A stretch of DNA of 5,773 nt from REEB95 sp035632395 (GTDB lineage: Bacteria > Pseudomonadota > Alphaproteobacteria > ATCC43930 > CGMCC-115725): positions 1 to 5,773 of the forward strand of contig DASQGX010000264.1 in NCBI GenBank assembly GCA_035632395.1, read 5' to 3'. Below, in pieces: positions 1 through 5,773 of this stretch. Both the position numbers and the translations under genes were made by a program. Numbering within the stretch: position 1 is the first letter of the stretch; each line of letters begins with the position of its first letter. The notes beneath the pieces were generated by a model. That model ran no database searches. It was not told the DNA's origin and worked only from the letters and a program-made list of their open reading frames with translations.

Positions 1-1098
1 GTGCTGATCCCCTCGGGATTTGCCGAAACCGGCAACGTCGCCGGTCAGAAAGAGATCCAGGATATCGGCCGCAAGTACAACATCCGGCTGATGGGCCCGA
101 ACATCTACGGCTACTACTACACGCCGGAGAATCTGTGCGCGACGTTCTGCACGCCTTACGATTACAAGGGCGGCGCGGCGCTGTCGTCGCAGTCGGGCGG
201 CATTGGCATGGCAATCATTGGCTTCTCGCGCTCGGCCAAGATGGGCGTGTCGGCGATTGTCGGCCTCGGCAACAAATCGGACCTCGATGAGGATGATCTG
301 CTCACCTTCTTCGAGCAGGATGACAACACCAAGGTCATCGCGATGCATCTCGAGGACCTGAAGGATGGGCGTTCCTTCGCTGAGGTCGCCAAGCGCGTTT
401 CGAAGAAGAAGCCGATTGTCGTGCTCAAGGCCGGCCGTACCGCGGCTGGCGCCAAGGCGGCCGGCTCGCACACCGGCGCACTCGCGGGCAACGACAAGAT
501 CTACGACGATGTGTTGCGTCAGTCGGGCGTCATCCGCGCACCCGGCCTGCGCGATATGCTCGACTATGCGCGAGGGCTGCAGAAGCTGCCGGCGCCCAAG
601 GGCGAGAACGTCGTCATCATCACCGGCGCCGGTGGTTCGGGCGTGTTGCTGTCCGACGCCTGCGTCGATAACGGCCTCAATCTGATGAAGATGCCGGCCG
701 ATCTCGACGCTGCGTTCCGTAAGTTCATTCCGCCCTTCGGTGCGGCTGGAAATCCGGTCGACATCACTGGCGGCGAACCGCCGACGACCTACAAGAACAC
801 GATCCGCCTCGGACTCGAGGATCCGCGCATCCACGCGCTCATCCTCGGTTATTGGCACACCATCATCACGCCGCCGATGGTGTTCGGAAAACTCGTCGTC
901 GAAGTGGTCAACGAGATGAAGGCCAAGGGCATCGAGAAGCCGATCGTCGCGTCGCTTGCCGGCGACGTGCAGGTCGAGGAAGCGGCCGAATATCTCTACG
1001 ATCACGGCGTTCCGTCCTATGCTTATTCGACCGAGATTCCGGTCGCGGTGTTGGGCGCGAAATACCGCTGGGCGCGCGGCGCCGGCCTCGTGAAGTAA
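1..1098 (+). CDS. NDP-forming acyl-CoA synthetase, alpha-type chain (acetate--CoA ligase family), 5' partial
   Basis: This is the C-terminal part of an ADP/NDP-forming acyl-CoA synthetase alpha chain (the ACD family, related to SucD), a cytoplasmic enzyme that interconverts an acyl-CoA plus NDP and phosphate with the free acid, CoA and NTP. Counting from the window edge, the visible signs are GPN at residues 32-34, the second-domain motif SQSGGIG at 63-69, an HLED segment with Glu118 where the SucD family has its second catalytic Glu, and SHTGALAG at 156-163, whose His157 fits the phosphohistidine. A third domain at about 200-365 carries the GNPVDITGG motif at 250-258. The N-terminal Rossmann CoA-binding domain, about 100 residues, is missing, so the GTG at base 1 is almost certainly an internal valine and the gene starts to the left. 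No ATP-grasp domain follows before the stop, so it is an alpha chain and not an alpha-beta fusion. The substrate cannot be read from the sequence. The next gene starts 7 bases downstream. Confidence 0.85.
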   Translation: MLIPSGFAETGNVAGQKEIQDIGRKYNIRLMGPNIYGYYYTPENLCATFCTPYDYKGGAALSSQSGGIGMAIIGFSRSAKMGVSAIVGLGNKSDLDEDDLLTFFEQDDNTKVIAMHLEDLKDGRSFAEVAKRVSKKKPIVVLKAGRTAAGAKAAGSHTGALAGNDKIYDDVLRQSGVIRAPGLRDMLDYARGLQKLPAPKGENVVIITGAGGSGVLLSDACVDNGLNLMKMPADLDAAFRKFIPPFGAAGNPVDITGGEPPTTYKNTIRLGLEDPRIHALILGYWHTIITPPMVFGKLVVEVVNEMKAKGIEKPIVASLAGDVQVEEAAEYLYDHGVPSYAYSTEIPVAVLGAKYRWARGAGLVK

Positions 1099-1105
1099 TC
1101 GTCCG

Positions 1106-2302
1106 ATGAACATTCACGAGTACCAGGCGAAAAGCCTGCTGACCAAGTTCGGCGTCGCGGTTCCCAAGGGGGGCGTTGCCTACACGCCGCAAGAGGCCGA
1201 GACGGTGGCGAAGTCGCTCGCCGGCCCGGTCTATGTGGTGAAGTCGCAGATCCATGCCGGCGGCCGCGGCGCCGGCCGGTTCAAGGGCGACGAGAAGGGC
1301 AAAGGCGGCGTGCGGCTGGTGAAGTCGCCGGCGGATGCCGCCAAAGAAGCCCAGGCCATGCTCGGCCACGTCCTGGTCACCAAGCAGACCGGACCGAAGG
1401 GCCGCGAGGTCAAGCGCATCTATGTCGAGGAAGGCTGCGACATCAAGCGCGAGCTCTATCTCGGCATGCTGATCGACCGCAAAACCTCGCGCATCACGGT
1501 CATGGCTTCGACCGAAGGCGGCATGGAGATCGAGGAAGTCGCGGCGAAGACGCCGGAAAAGATCCTCAAGGTGGCGATCGATCCGGTGACCGGCATGGAG
1601 GCGTTCCATGCCCGCCGTCTTGCCTATGGACTGAAGCTCGAAGGCAAGCAGGTTGGCTCCGCGGTCAAATTCATGCTCGGCATGTATAAGGCGTTCATCG
1701 CGCTCGATGCCTCGATCGTCGAGATCAACCCGCTGGTCGTAACCGGCGCCAGCGACGTGATCGCGCTCGACGCCAAGATGAACTTCGACGATAACGCGCT
1801 CTTCCGCCATCCCGACATTGAAGCGATGCGCGACGAGGGCGAAGAGGATCCAATCGAGCTCGAAGCCGGCAAGCATTCGCTCAATTACGTGAAGCTCGAC
1901 GGCAATATCGGTTGCATGGTCAACGGCGCCGGTTTGGCGATGGCGACCATGGACATCATCAAGTTGTACGGCGGCGAGCCGGCTAACTTCCTGGATGTCG
2001 GCGGCGGCGCCACCAAGGAACGCGTCGCCACGGCATTCAAGCTGATCCTGTCGGACAAGAACGTCGAGGGCATCCTGGTCAACATCTTCGGCGGCATCAT
2101 GCGCTGCGACGTCATCGCCGAAGGCGTCGTCGCTGCGGCGCGCGAAGTCAGCCTCGAAGTGCCGTTGGTGGTCCGCCTCGAAGGCACCAACGTCAAACTC
2201 GGCAAGGAAATTCTCGCCAAATCGGGCCTGCCAATTCTGGCCGCTGACGATCTCGGCGACGCGGCCCAGAAGGTAGTCAAAGCGGTGAAGGAAGCGGCCT
2301 GA
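1106..2302 (+). CDS. sucC: Succinate/malate-CoA ligase beta subunit (ATP-grasp)
   Basis: This is the nucleotide-binding beta chain of succinyl-CoA synthetase or the closely related malate-CoA ligase (MtkA). It phosphorylates the alpha-chain histidine with NTP, or the reverse, so that a dicarboxylic acid is joined to CoA. At 398 residues it is full length. Visible are the family start MNIHEYQAK, Lys46 and the HAGGRG loop at 50-55 of the ATP-grasp, EINPL at 206-210 and Asp222 in LDAK as likely metal/nucleotide ligands, then the C-terminal ligase domain with GCMVNGAGLAM (269-279), EPANFLDVGGGA (291-302) and NIFGGIMRCD (326-335). About ten extra residues after HAGGRG, compared with E. coli SucC, are common in alphaproteobacterial SucC. 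The NIFGGIMRCD block looks like ordinary SucC. As I recall it, M. extorquens MtkA reads differently there, which leans towards succinate. The operon setting, away from mdh and sucAB as far as can be seen, leaves malate possible. The Shine-Dalgarno is weak (GAAG at 1092-1095, inside the previous gene). Confidence 0.93.
   Translation: MNIHEYQAKSLLTKFGVAVPKGGVAYTPQEAETVAKSLAGPVYVVKSQIHAGGRGAGRFKGDEKGKGGVRLVKSPADAAKEAQAMLGHVLVTKQTGPKGREVKRIYVEEGCDIKRELYLGMLIDRKTSRITVMASTEGGMEIEEVAAKTPEKILKVAIDPVTGMEAFHARRLAYGLKLEGKQVGSAVKFMLGMYKAFIALDASIVEINPLVVTGASDVIALDAKMNFDDNALFRHPDIEAMRDEGEEDPIELEAGKHSLNYVKLDGNIGCMVNGAGLAMATMDIIKLYGGEPANFLDVGGGATKERVATAFKLILSDKNVEGILVNIFGGIMRCDVIAEGVVAAAREVSLEVPLVVRLEGTNVKLGKEILAKSGLPILAADDLGDAAQKVVKAVKEAA
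2287..2294 (+). promoter_or_regulatory. Ribosome binding site for sucD
   Basis: The purine run GAAGGAAG lies 7 bases before the ATG at 2302, inside the end of sucC. It supports this start and, with the TGATG stop-start overlap, suggests translational coupling of the two subunits. Confidence 0.6.
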
Positions 2303-3177
2303 TGTCTATTCTTATCGACAGCAATACCAAAGTCATCTGCCAGGGCTTCACCGGCGCGCAGGGCACCTTCCATTCCGAACAGGCGATCGCCTACGGCACC
2401 AAGATGGTCGGTGGCGTGACGCCGGGCAAAGGCGGGACCAAGCATCTCGACCTGCCGGTGTTCGACACGGTCGCCGATGCGGTGAAGGGGACTGGCGCGA
2501 CCGCGAGTGCGATCTATGTGCCGCCGCCGTTTGCGGCGGACGCGATTCTAGAGGCGATCGATGCCGAAGTGCCGCTGGTCGTCTGCATCACTGAGGGCAT
2601 TCCGGTGCTCGACATGGTGCGGGTCAAGCGCGTCCTCGCGGGCTCGAAGACGCGGCTGGTCGGTCCAAACTGCCCCGGCGTGATCACGCCAGGCCAGTGC
2701 AAGATCGGCATCATGCCGGGCCACATCCACAAGCCCGGCTCGGTCGGCATCGTTTCGCGCTCCGGCACGCTCACCTACGAGGCGGTGGCGCAGACCACCG
2801 CGGTCGGATTGGGCCAGTCGACCTGCGTCGGCATCGGCGGCGATCCGGTCAACGGCACCAATTTCATCGACTGCCTGGACATGTTCCTGGCCGATCCTGC
2901 GACCAAGTCGATCATCATGATCGGCGAGATCGGCGGTTCGGCCGAGGAGGAAGCCGCCGATTTCGTCAAGCGGAACAAGGTCAAGAAGCCGATGGTCGGC
3001 TTCATTGCCGGCGCCACGGCGCCGCCGGGCCGCCGCATGGGCCATGCCGGTGCGATCATCTCTGGCGGCACCGGCTCTGCCGGCGACAAGATCGAAGCAA
3101 TGAAACGCGCGGGAATTGCCGTGTCGGATTCTCCTGCGGCCCTTGGCAAGACCATGCTCGGTCTCCTAAATAGATAG
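2302..3177 (+). CDS. sucD: Succinate/malate-CoA ligase alpha subunit
   Basis: This is the CoA-binding, phosphohistidine-carrying alpha chain that pairs with the beta chain just upstream. At 291 residues it has the normal SucD length and is intact. The Rossmann CoA-binding domain carries GFTGAQGTFH (15-24) and VGGVTPGKGG (37-46). ITEGIP (96-101) and GPNCPG (121-126) close that domain. The second domain has VSRSGTLTYE (151-160), Glu209 in IGEIGG as the second catalytic Glu, and GRRMGHAGAII (243-253), in which His248 is the residue that is phosphorylated. The start codon shares one base with the sucC stop (TGATG), so the pair is probably made in equal amounts. The sequence does not separate succinate from malate as substrate. 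The MtkB name applies if the enzyme works in malyl-CoA formation. The end of the gene is locally AT-rich (taaatagatagctagagcta), unlike the rest of the window. Confidence 0.94.
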   Translation: MSILIDSNTKVICQGFTGAQGTFHSEQAIAYGTKMVGGVTPGKGGTKHLDLPVFDTVADAVKGTGATASAIYVPPPFAADAILEAIDAEVPLVVCITEGIPVLDMVRVKRVLAGSKTRLVGPNCPGVITPGQCKIGIMPGHIHKPGSVGIVSRSGTLTYEAVAQTTAVGLGQSTCVGIGGDPVNGTNFIDCLDMFLADPATKSIIMIGEIGGSAEEEAADFVKRNKVKKPMVGFIAGATAPPGRRMGHAGAIISGGTGSAGDKIEAMKRAGIAVSDSPAALGKTMLGLLNR

Positions 3178-3190
3178 CTAGAGCTAACCA

Positions 3191-4891
3191 ATGCCCGACT
3201 CAGGACGCACGCCGCCACGTTCCATCCCGCCGGGTTCCGGGCGGCGCGGCGGCCGTGACCTGCCAAAAGGTCGCCAGGTCGATCCGGTCGCACGCGAGGA
3301 AGTCGTCAAGCTCCTCGGCGATCGGCCGCGCCGGCGCGATCTGCTGATCGAGCATTTGCATCTATTGCAGGACCATTTTGGTTGCCTGCACGCTCGGCAC
3401 CTGGCGGCGCTGGCCGAAGCGATGAAGCTGGCGTTGGTCGAGGTTTACGAGGTCGCCAGCTTCTATGCGCATTTCGACATCGTACTCGATGGCGAAAGTC
3501 CGCCGCCGGCATTGACCGTACGCGTCTGCGATTCTCTCTCCTGCGAGCTGTTCGGTGCCCAGAAGCTGCTGGCCGAATTGCCGGCCAAGCTGCCGGGTGT
3601 TCGTGTCGTGCGCGCGCCGTGCATGGGCGGCTGCCACAACGCGCCGGTGACGGCCATCGGCCACGCGCTGCACGAGCACGCGACGCTCGACAGCGTCGTC
3701 GAGGCGGCCAAGGCGACGGAGACCCATCCGCACTTGCCGGCTTATCCTGAATTCGCCGCCTATCGCAAAGCTGGCGGTTACGCGCTACTCGAAGCCTGCC
3801 TCTCGGGCAAGAAAACGCTCGACGACATTCTCAAGGCGCTCGAGGATTCGAACCTGCGCGGCCTCGGCGGCGCCGGCTTCCCCACCGGCCGCAAGTGGCG
3901 GCTCGTGCGCGCCGAAAAAGCGCCGCGCCTGATGGCGGTCAATGCCGACGAAGGCGAGCCCGGCACTTTCAAAGACCGCTACTACATGGAGGTCGATCCG
4001 CATCGCTTTCTCGAAGGCATGCTGATCGGCGCCTGGGCGGTCGAAGCGGCCGACACCTATATCTATCTGCGCGACGAATACCCGCAGTGCCACGAGATCC
4101 TGCAGCGTGAGATCGCCGCAATTGAGAAGGCGGGCTTGTCGAAACACACGCGGATTCATCTCCGCCGCGGCGCCGGCGCCTATATCTGCGGCGAGGAATC
4201 GGCGATGCTCGAATCGATCGAGGGCAAGCGCGGCCTGCCGCGCAACAAGCCGCCCTATCCGGCGCAGGTCGGTCTCTTCGGCCGGCCGACGCTGTGCAAC
4301 AACGTTGAGACCCTGTGGTGGATCCGCGACATCGTCGAAAAGGGTCCGGCATGGTTCGGTTCGCAGGGCCGCCGCGGCCGCAAGGGTCCGCGCAGCTTCT
4401 CGGTTTCCGGCCGGGTCAAGAATCCGGGCGTCAAGCTCGCGCCCGCCGGCATCACGGTGAAGGAATTGATCGACGAGTATTGTGGCGGCATGACCGACGG
4501 CCACACTTTCAAGGGCTACCTGCCGGGCGGCCCCTCGGGTGGCATCCTGCCGGCCTCGATGGCCGATCTGCCACTCGATTTCGGCACGCTCGAAGCGCAT
4601 GGCGCGCTTATCGGCTCGGCGGCGGTTGTCGTCCTGTCCGACAAAGACGATATGAAGGCCGTGGCGCTGAATCTGCTTAAGTTCTTCGCCGATGAAAGCT
4701 GCGGCCAGTGCACGCCGTGCCGTGTCGGCACCGAGAAGGCCGTAATGCTGATGTCGCGGCCCAAATGGGACGGGCCGTTGCTCGAGGAGCTGACGCGGGC
4801 GATGACCGATGCGTCAATTTGCGGCCTCGGCCAGGCGGCGATGAATTCGGTCAAATTGGTCCTCAAACATTTTCCGGAGGAGGTGTCATGA
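3191..4891 (+). CDS. fdsB: NAD-dependent formate dehydrogenase, fused FdsG-FdsB (NuoE-NuoF-like) diaphorase subunit
   Basis: This subunit takes electrons from the formate-oxidising alpha chain and reduces NAD+ on FMN in the cytoplasm. At 566 residues it is a fusion of two proteins that are separate in Rhodobacter capsulatus FdsGB and in complex I (NuoE, NuoF). It resembles the fused Fdh1 beta subunit of Methylorubrum extorquens. Residues 1-27 are a basic, Pro/Gly-rich leader with no signal peptide character. The NuoE-like part (about 30-180) has the four [2Fe-2S] cysteines C113, C118, C144 and C148. The NuoF-like part (about 190-566) has the FMN/NADH loops LGGAGFPTGRKW (225-236) and NADEGEPGTFKDR (251-263), then GAGAYICGEESAMLESIEG (327-345), and a [4Fe-4S] site formed by C504, C507, C510 (ESCGQCTPCR) and C544. 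An in-frame TAA at 3185-3187 means ATG 3191 is the first possible start, although no clear Shine-Dalgarno precedes it. The conserved-looking PKGRQVDP at 25-32 supports it. No transmembrane segment is visible. Confidence 0.93.
   Translation: MPDSGRTPPRSIPPGSGRRGGRDLPKGRQVDPVAREEVVKLLGDRPRRRDLLIEHLHLLQDHFGCLHARHLAALAEAMKLALVEVYEVASFYAHFDIVLDGESPPPALTVRVCDSLSCELFGAQKLLAELPAKLPGVRVVRAPCMGGCHNAPVTAIGHALHEHATLDSVVEAAKATETHPHLPAYPEFAAYRKAGGYALLEACLSGKKTLDDILKALEDSNLRGLGGAGFPTGRKWRLVRAEKAPRLMAVNADEGEPGTFKDRYYMEVDPHRFLEGMLIGAWAVEAADTYIYLRDEYPQCHEILQREIAAIEKAGLSKHTRIHLRRGAGAYICGEESAMLESIEGKRGLPRNKPPYPAQVGLFGRPTLCNNVETLWWIRDIVEKGPAWFGSQGRRGRKGPRSFSVSGRVKNPGVKLAPAGITVKELIDEYCGGMTDGHTFKGYLPGGPSGGILPASMADLPLDFGTLEAHGALIGSAAVVVLSDKDDMKAVALNLLKFFADESCGQCTPCRVGTEKAVMLMSRPKWDGPLLEELTRAMTDASICGLGQAAMNSVKLVLKHFPEEVS
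4876..4883 (+). promoter_or_regulatory. Ribosome binding site for the formate dehydrogenase alpha subunit
   Basis: GGAGGAGG is a near-perfect Shine-Dalgarno, ending 4 bases before the ATG at 4888 and lying inside the end of the upstream gene. It is the strongest ribosome site in the window and fixes the alpha-subunit start at the ATGA overlap. Confidence 0.75.
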
Positions 4892-5773
4892 GCGACGGCT
4901 CCGGCGTGATCGGCGGCTCCATCAAGTTCCTGCTCGACGGCGAAGAGGTCGAGGCCCTGCCGGGCGAGACCATCTGGCAGGTCGCGCACCGCAAAGGCAC
5001 CGACATCCCCCATCTCTGCTACAGCCCGGAGCCCAGCTACCGACCGGACGGCAATTGCCGCGCCTGCATGGTCGAGATCGAAGGCGAACGTGTCCTCGCC
5101 GCTTCGTGCCTGCGCAAGCCGGCGCCGGGGATGAAGGTCCACTCGGCCTCGGAACGTGCCAAGTTCTCGCGCAAGATGGTGTTCGAGCTGCTGGTCTCGG
5201 ATCAGCCGGCGCGCGACGCCCATCCCGATCCGGATTCGAAGTTCTGGCGCTGGGCCGACAAGGTCGGCGTTGCTTCCGGCCGCTTCCCGGCGACCCATCA
5301 TCCCAAGCCTGACCGCAGCCATCCGGCGATGGCGGTGCGGCTCGACGCCTGCATCGAATGCAATCTGTGCGTCCGCGCCTGCCGCGAGGTGCAGGTCAAT
5401 GACGTGATTGGCATGGCGGCGCGCGGCCACGACGCCAAGATCGTCTTCGATTTCGACGATCCGATGGGCAACAGCACCTGCGTCGGTTGCGGCGAATGCG
5501 TCCAGGCATGCCCGACCGGCGCGCTGCTCGAGTCGACCTTGGTCGACGAGCGCGGCGTTAACGCCAAATCACCTGACCGCGAAGTCGACAGCGTCTGCCC
5601 CTATTGCGGCGTCGGCTGCCAGATCACTTACAAGATCAAGGACGACAAGTTGCTCTACGTCGACGGCCGCGAAGGCCCGTCGAACCTCAATCGTCTGTGC
5701 GTCAAAGGCCGCTTCGGCTTCGATTACATCAGCCATCCGCAGCGGCTGACCAAGCCGATGATCCGCAAGCCCG
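4888..5773 (+). CDS. fdsA: NAD-dependent formate dehydrogenase alpha (catalytic, Mo/W) subunit, 3' partial
   Basis: This is the N-terminal 295 residues of the subunit that oxidises formate to CO2 at a bis-MGD molybdenum or tungsten centre. The reading frame is open to the right edge. Domains in order: a NuoG-like [2Fe-2S] ferredoxin domain (about 10-85) with C44, C57, C60 and C74; a two-cluster [4Fe-4S] ferredoxin module with C155, C158, C161, C165 and C198, C201, C204, C208; then the start of the molybdopterin oxidoreductase domain with C237, C240, C244 and C271 (Cx2Cx3Cx26C) followed by Lys273, the position that usually links this cluster to the cofactor. No cysteine occurs between 75 and 154, so the NuoG-type HxxxCxxCxxxxxC site is not present there. 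Related enzymes are about 900-990 residues, so roughly two thirds, including the active-site Cys or Sec, lies outside. There is no Tat signal, which fits a soluble cytoplasmic enzyme. The start overlaps the previous stop by 4 bases (ATGA). Confidence 0.93.
   Translation, partial: MSDGSGVIGGSIKFLLDGEEVEALPGETIWQVAHRKGTDIPHLCYSPEPSYRPDGNCRACMVEIEGERVLAASCLRKPAPGMKVHSASERAKFSRKMVFELLVSDQPARDAHPDPDSKFWRWADKVGVASGRFPATHHPKPDRSHPAMAVRLDACIECNLCVRACREVQVNDVIGMAARGHDAKIVFDFDDPMGNSTCVGCGECVQACPTGALLESTLVDERGVNAKSPDREVDSVCPYCGVGCQITYKIKDDKLLYVDGREGPSNLNRLCVKGRFGFDYISHPQRLTKPMIRKP

Noticed and set aside
1..3. GTG at base 1 as the true start of the first gene
   Set aside because: The family has an N-terminal CoA-binding domain of about 100 residues before this point and the frame is open at the edge, so this is most likely an internal valine.
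908..1876. Long minus-strand open frame of 322 codons opposite the first gene and sucC
   Set aside because: It is rich in Arg, His, Asp and Leu, which is typical of the reverse complement of a GC-rich gene. It has no recognisable domain and lies fully opposite well-supported genes.
3175..3186. Inverted repeat TAGCT-AG-AGCTA as a possible terminator
   Set aside because: The stem is only five base pairs with a two-base loop and no following T run. It is too weak for an intrinsic terminator, and the next gene begins at once.
3785..4600. Minus-strand open frame of 271 codons opposite the NuoF-like region
   Set aside because: Same low-complexity, Arg/Ala-rich composition. The conserved FMN and NADH motifs are on the plus strand.
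3191..4891. Respiratory complex I NuoE/NuoF instead of formate dehydrogenase
   Set aside because: The two parts are fused, the glycine-rich loop reads GLGGAGFPTG rather than the usual NuoF GRGGAGFPTG, and the next gene is a molybdopterin-type formate dehydrogenase alpha chain with no other nuo genes visible.
4516..5430. Minus-strand open frame of 304 codons opposite the formate dehydrogenase genes
   Set aside because: Shadow frame created by GC-rich codon use. The plus strand here carries clear iron-sulfur cysteine motifs, and no family is recognisable on the minus strand.

Overview
The window holds five same-strand genes packed as one apparent operon in GC-rich DNA with a strong G/C bias at third codon positions. 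The proteins look alphaproteobacterial, most likely from the Hyphomicrobiales (Bradyrhizobium, Methylobacterium and Xanthobacter relatives). That placement rests on remembered family resemblance, not on a search. No RNA gene, mobile element, CRISPR array or long non-coding stretch is visible. The longest gap between genes is 13 bases.

Layout, left to right: (1) the C-terminal 365 residues of an NDP-forming acyl-CoA synthetase alpha chain, cut by the left edge; (2) and (3) a complete ATP-grasp beta chain and alpha chain of a succinate/malate-CoA ligase (sucC/sucD or mtkA/mtkB type), overlapping by 1 base; (4) a complete 566-residue diaphorase subunit of an NAD-dependent formate dehydrogenase, in which the NuoE-like (FdsG) and NuoF-like (FdsB) parts are fused into one chain; (5) the first 295 residues of the catalytic alpha subunit of that dehydrogenase, joined by an ATGA overlap and cut by the right edge.

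The first three genes code for nucleotide-dependent CoA ligases that share a phosphohistidine chemistry. The last two code for a soluble metal-dependent enzyme that oxidises formate to CO2 and passes electrons through Fe-S clusters and FMN to NAD+. Together they suggest a C1 or C2 acid catabolic operon. Oxalate degradation (oxalyl-CoA to formyl-CoA to formate to CO2) or methylotrophy and the serine cycle (malyl-CoA plus formate oxidation) are the two most natural settings. The decisive neighbours (oxc/frc, or mcl/ppc/sga/hprA) lie outside the window, so the choice is open.

Each family here is known. The less ordinary points are the gene combination, the ACD-type alpha chain without a visible ATP-grasp partner, the extra-looking sucCD pair outside a TCA-cycle operon, and the E-F fusion. 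I see no evidence of a wholly undescribed system.
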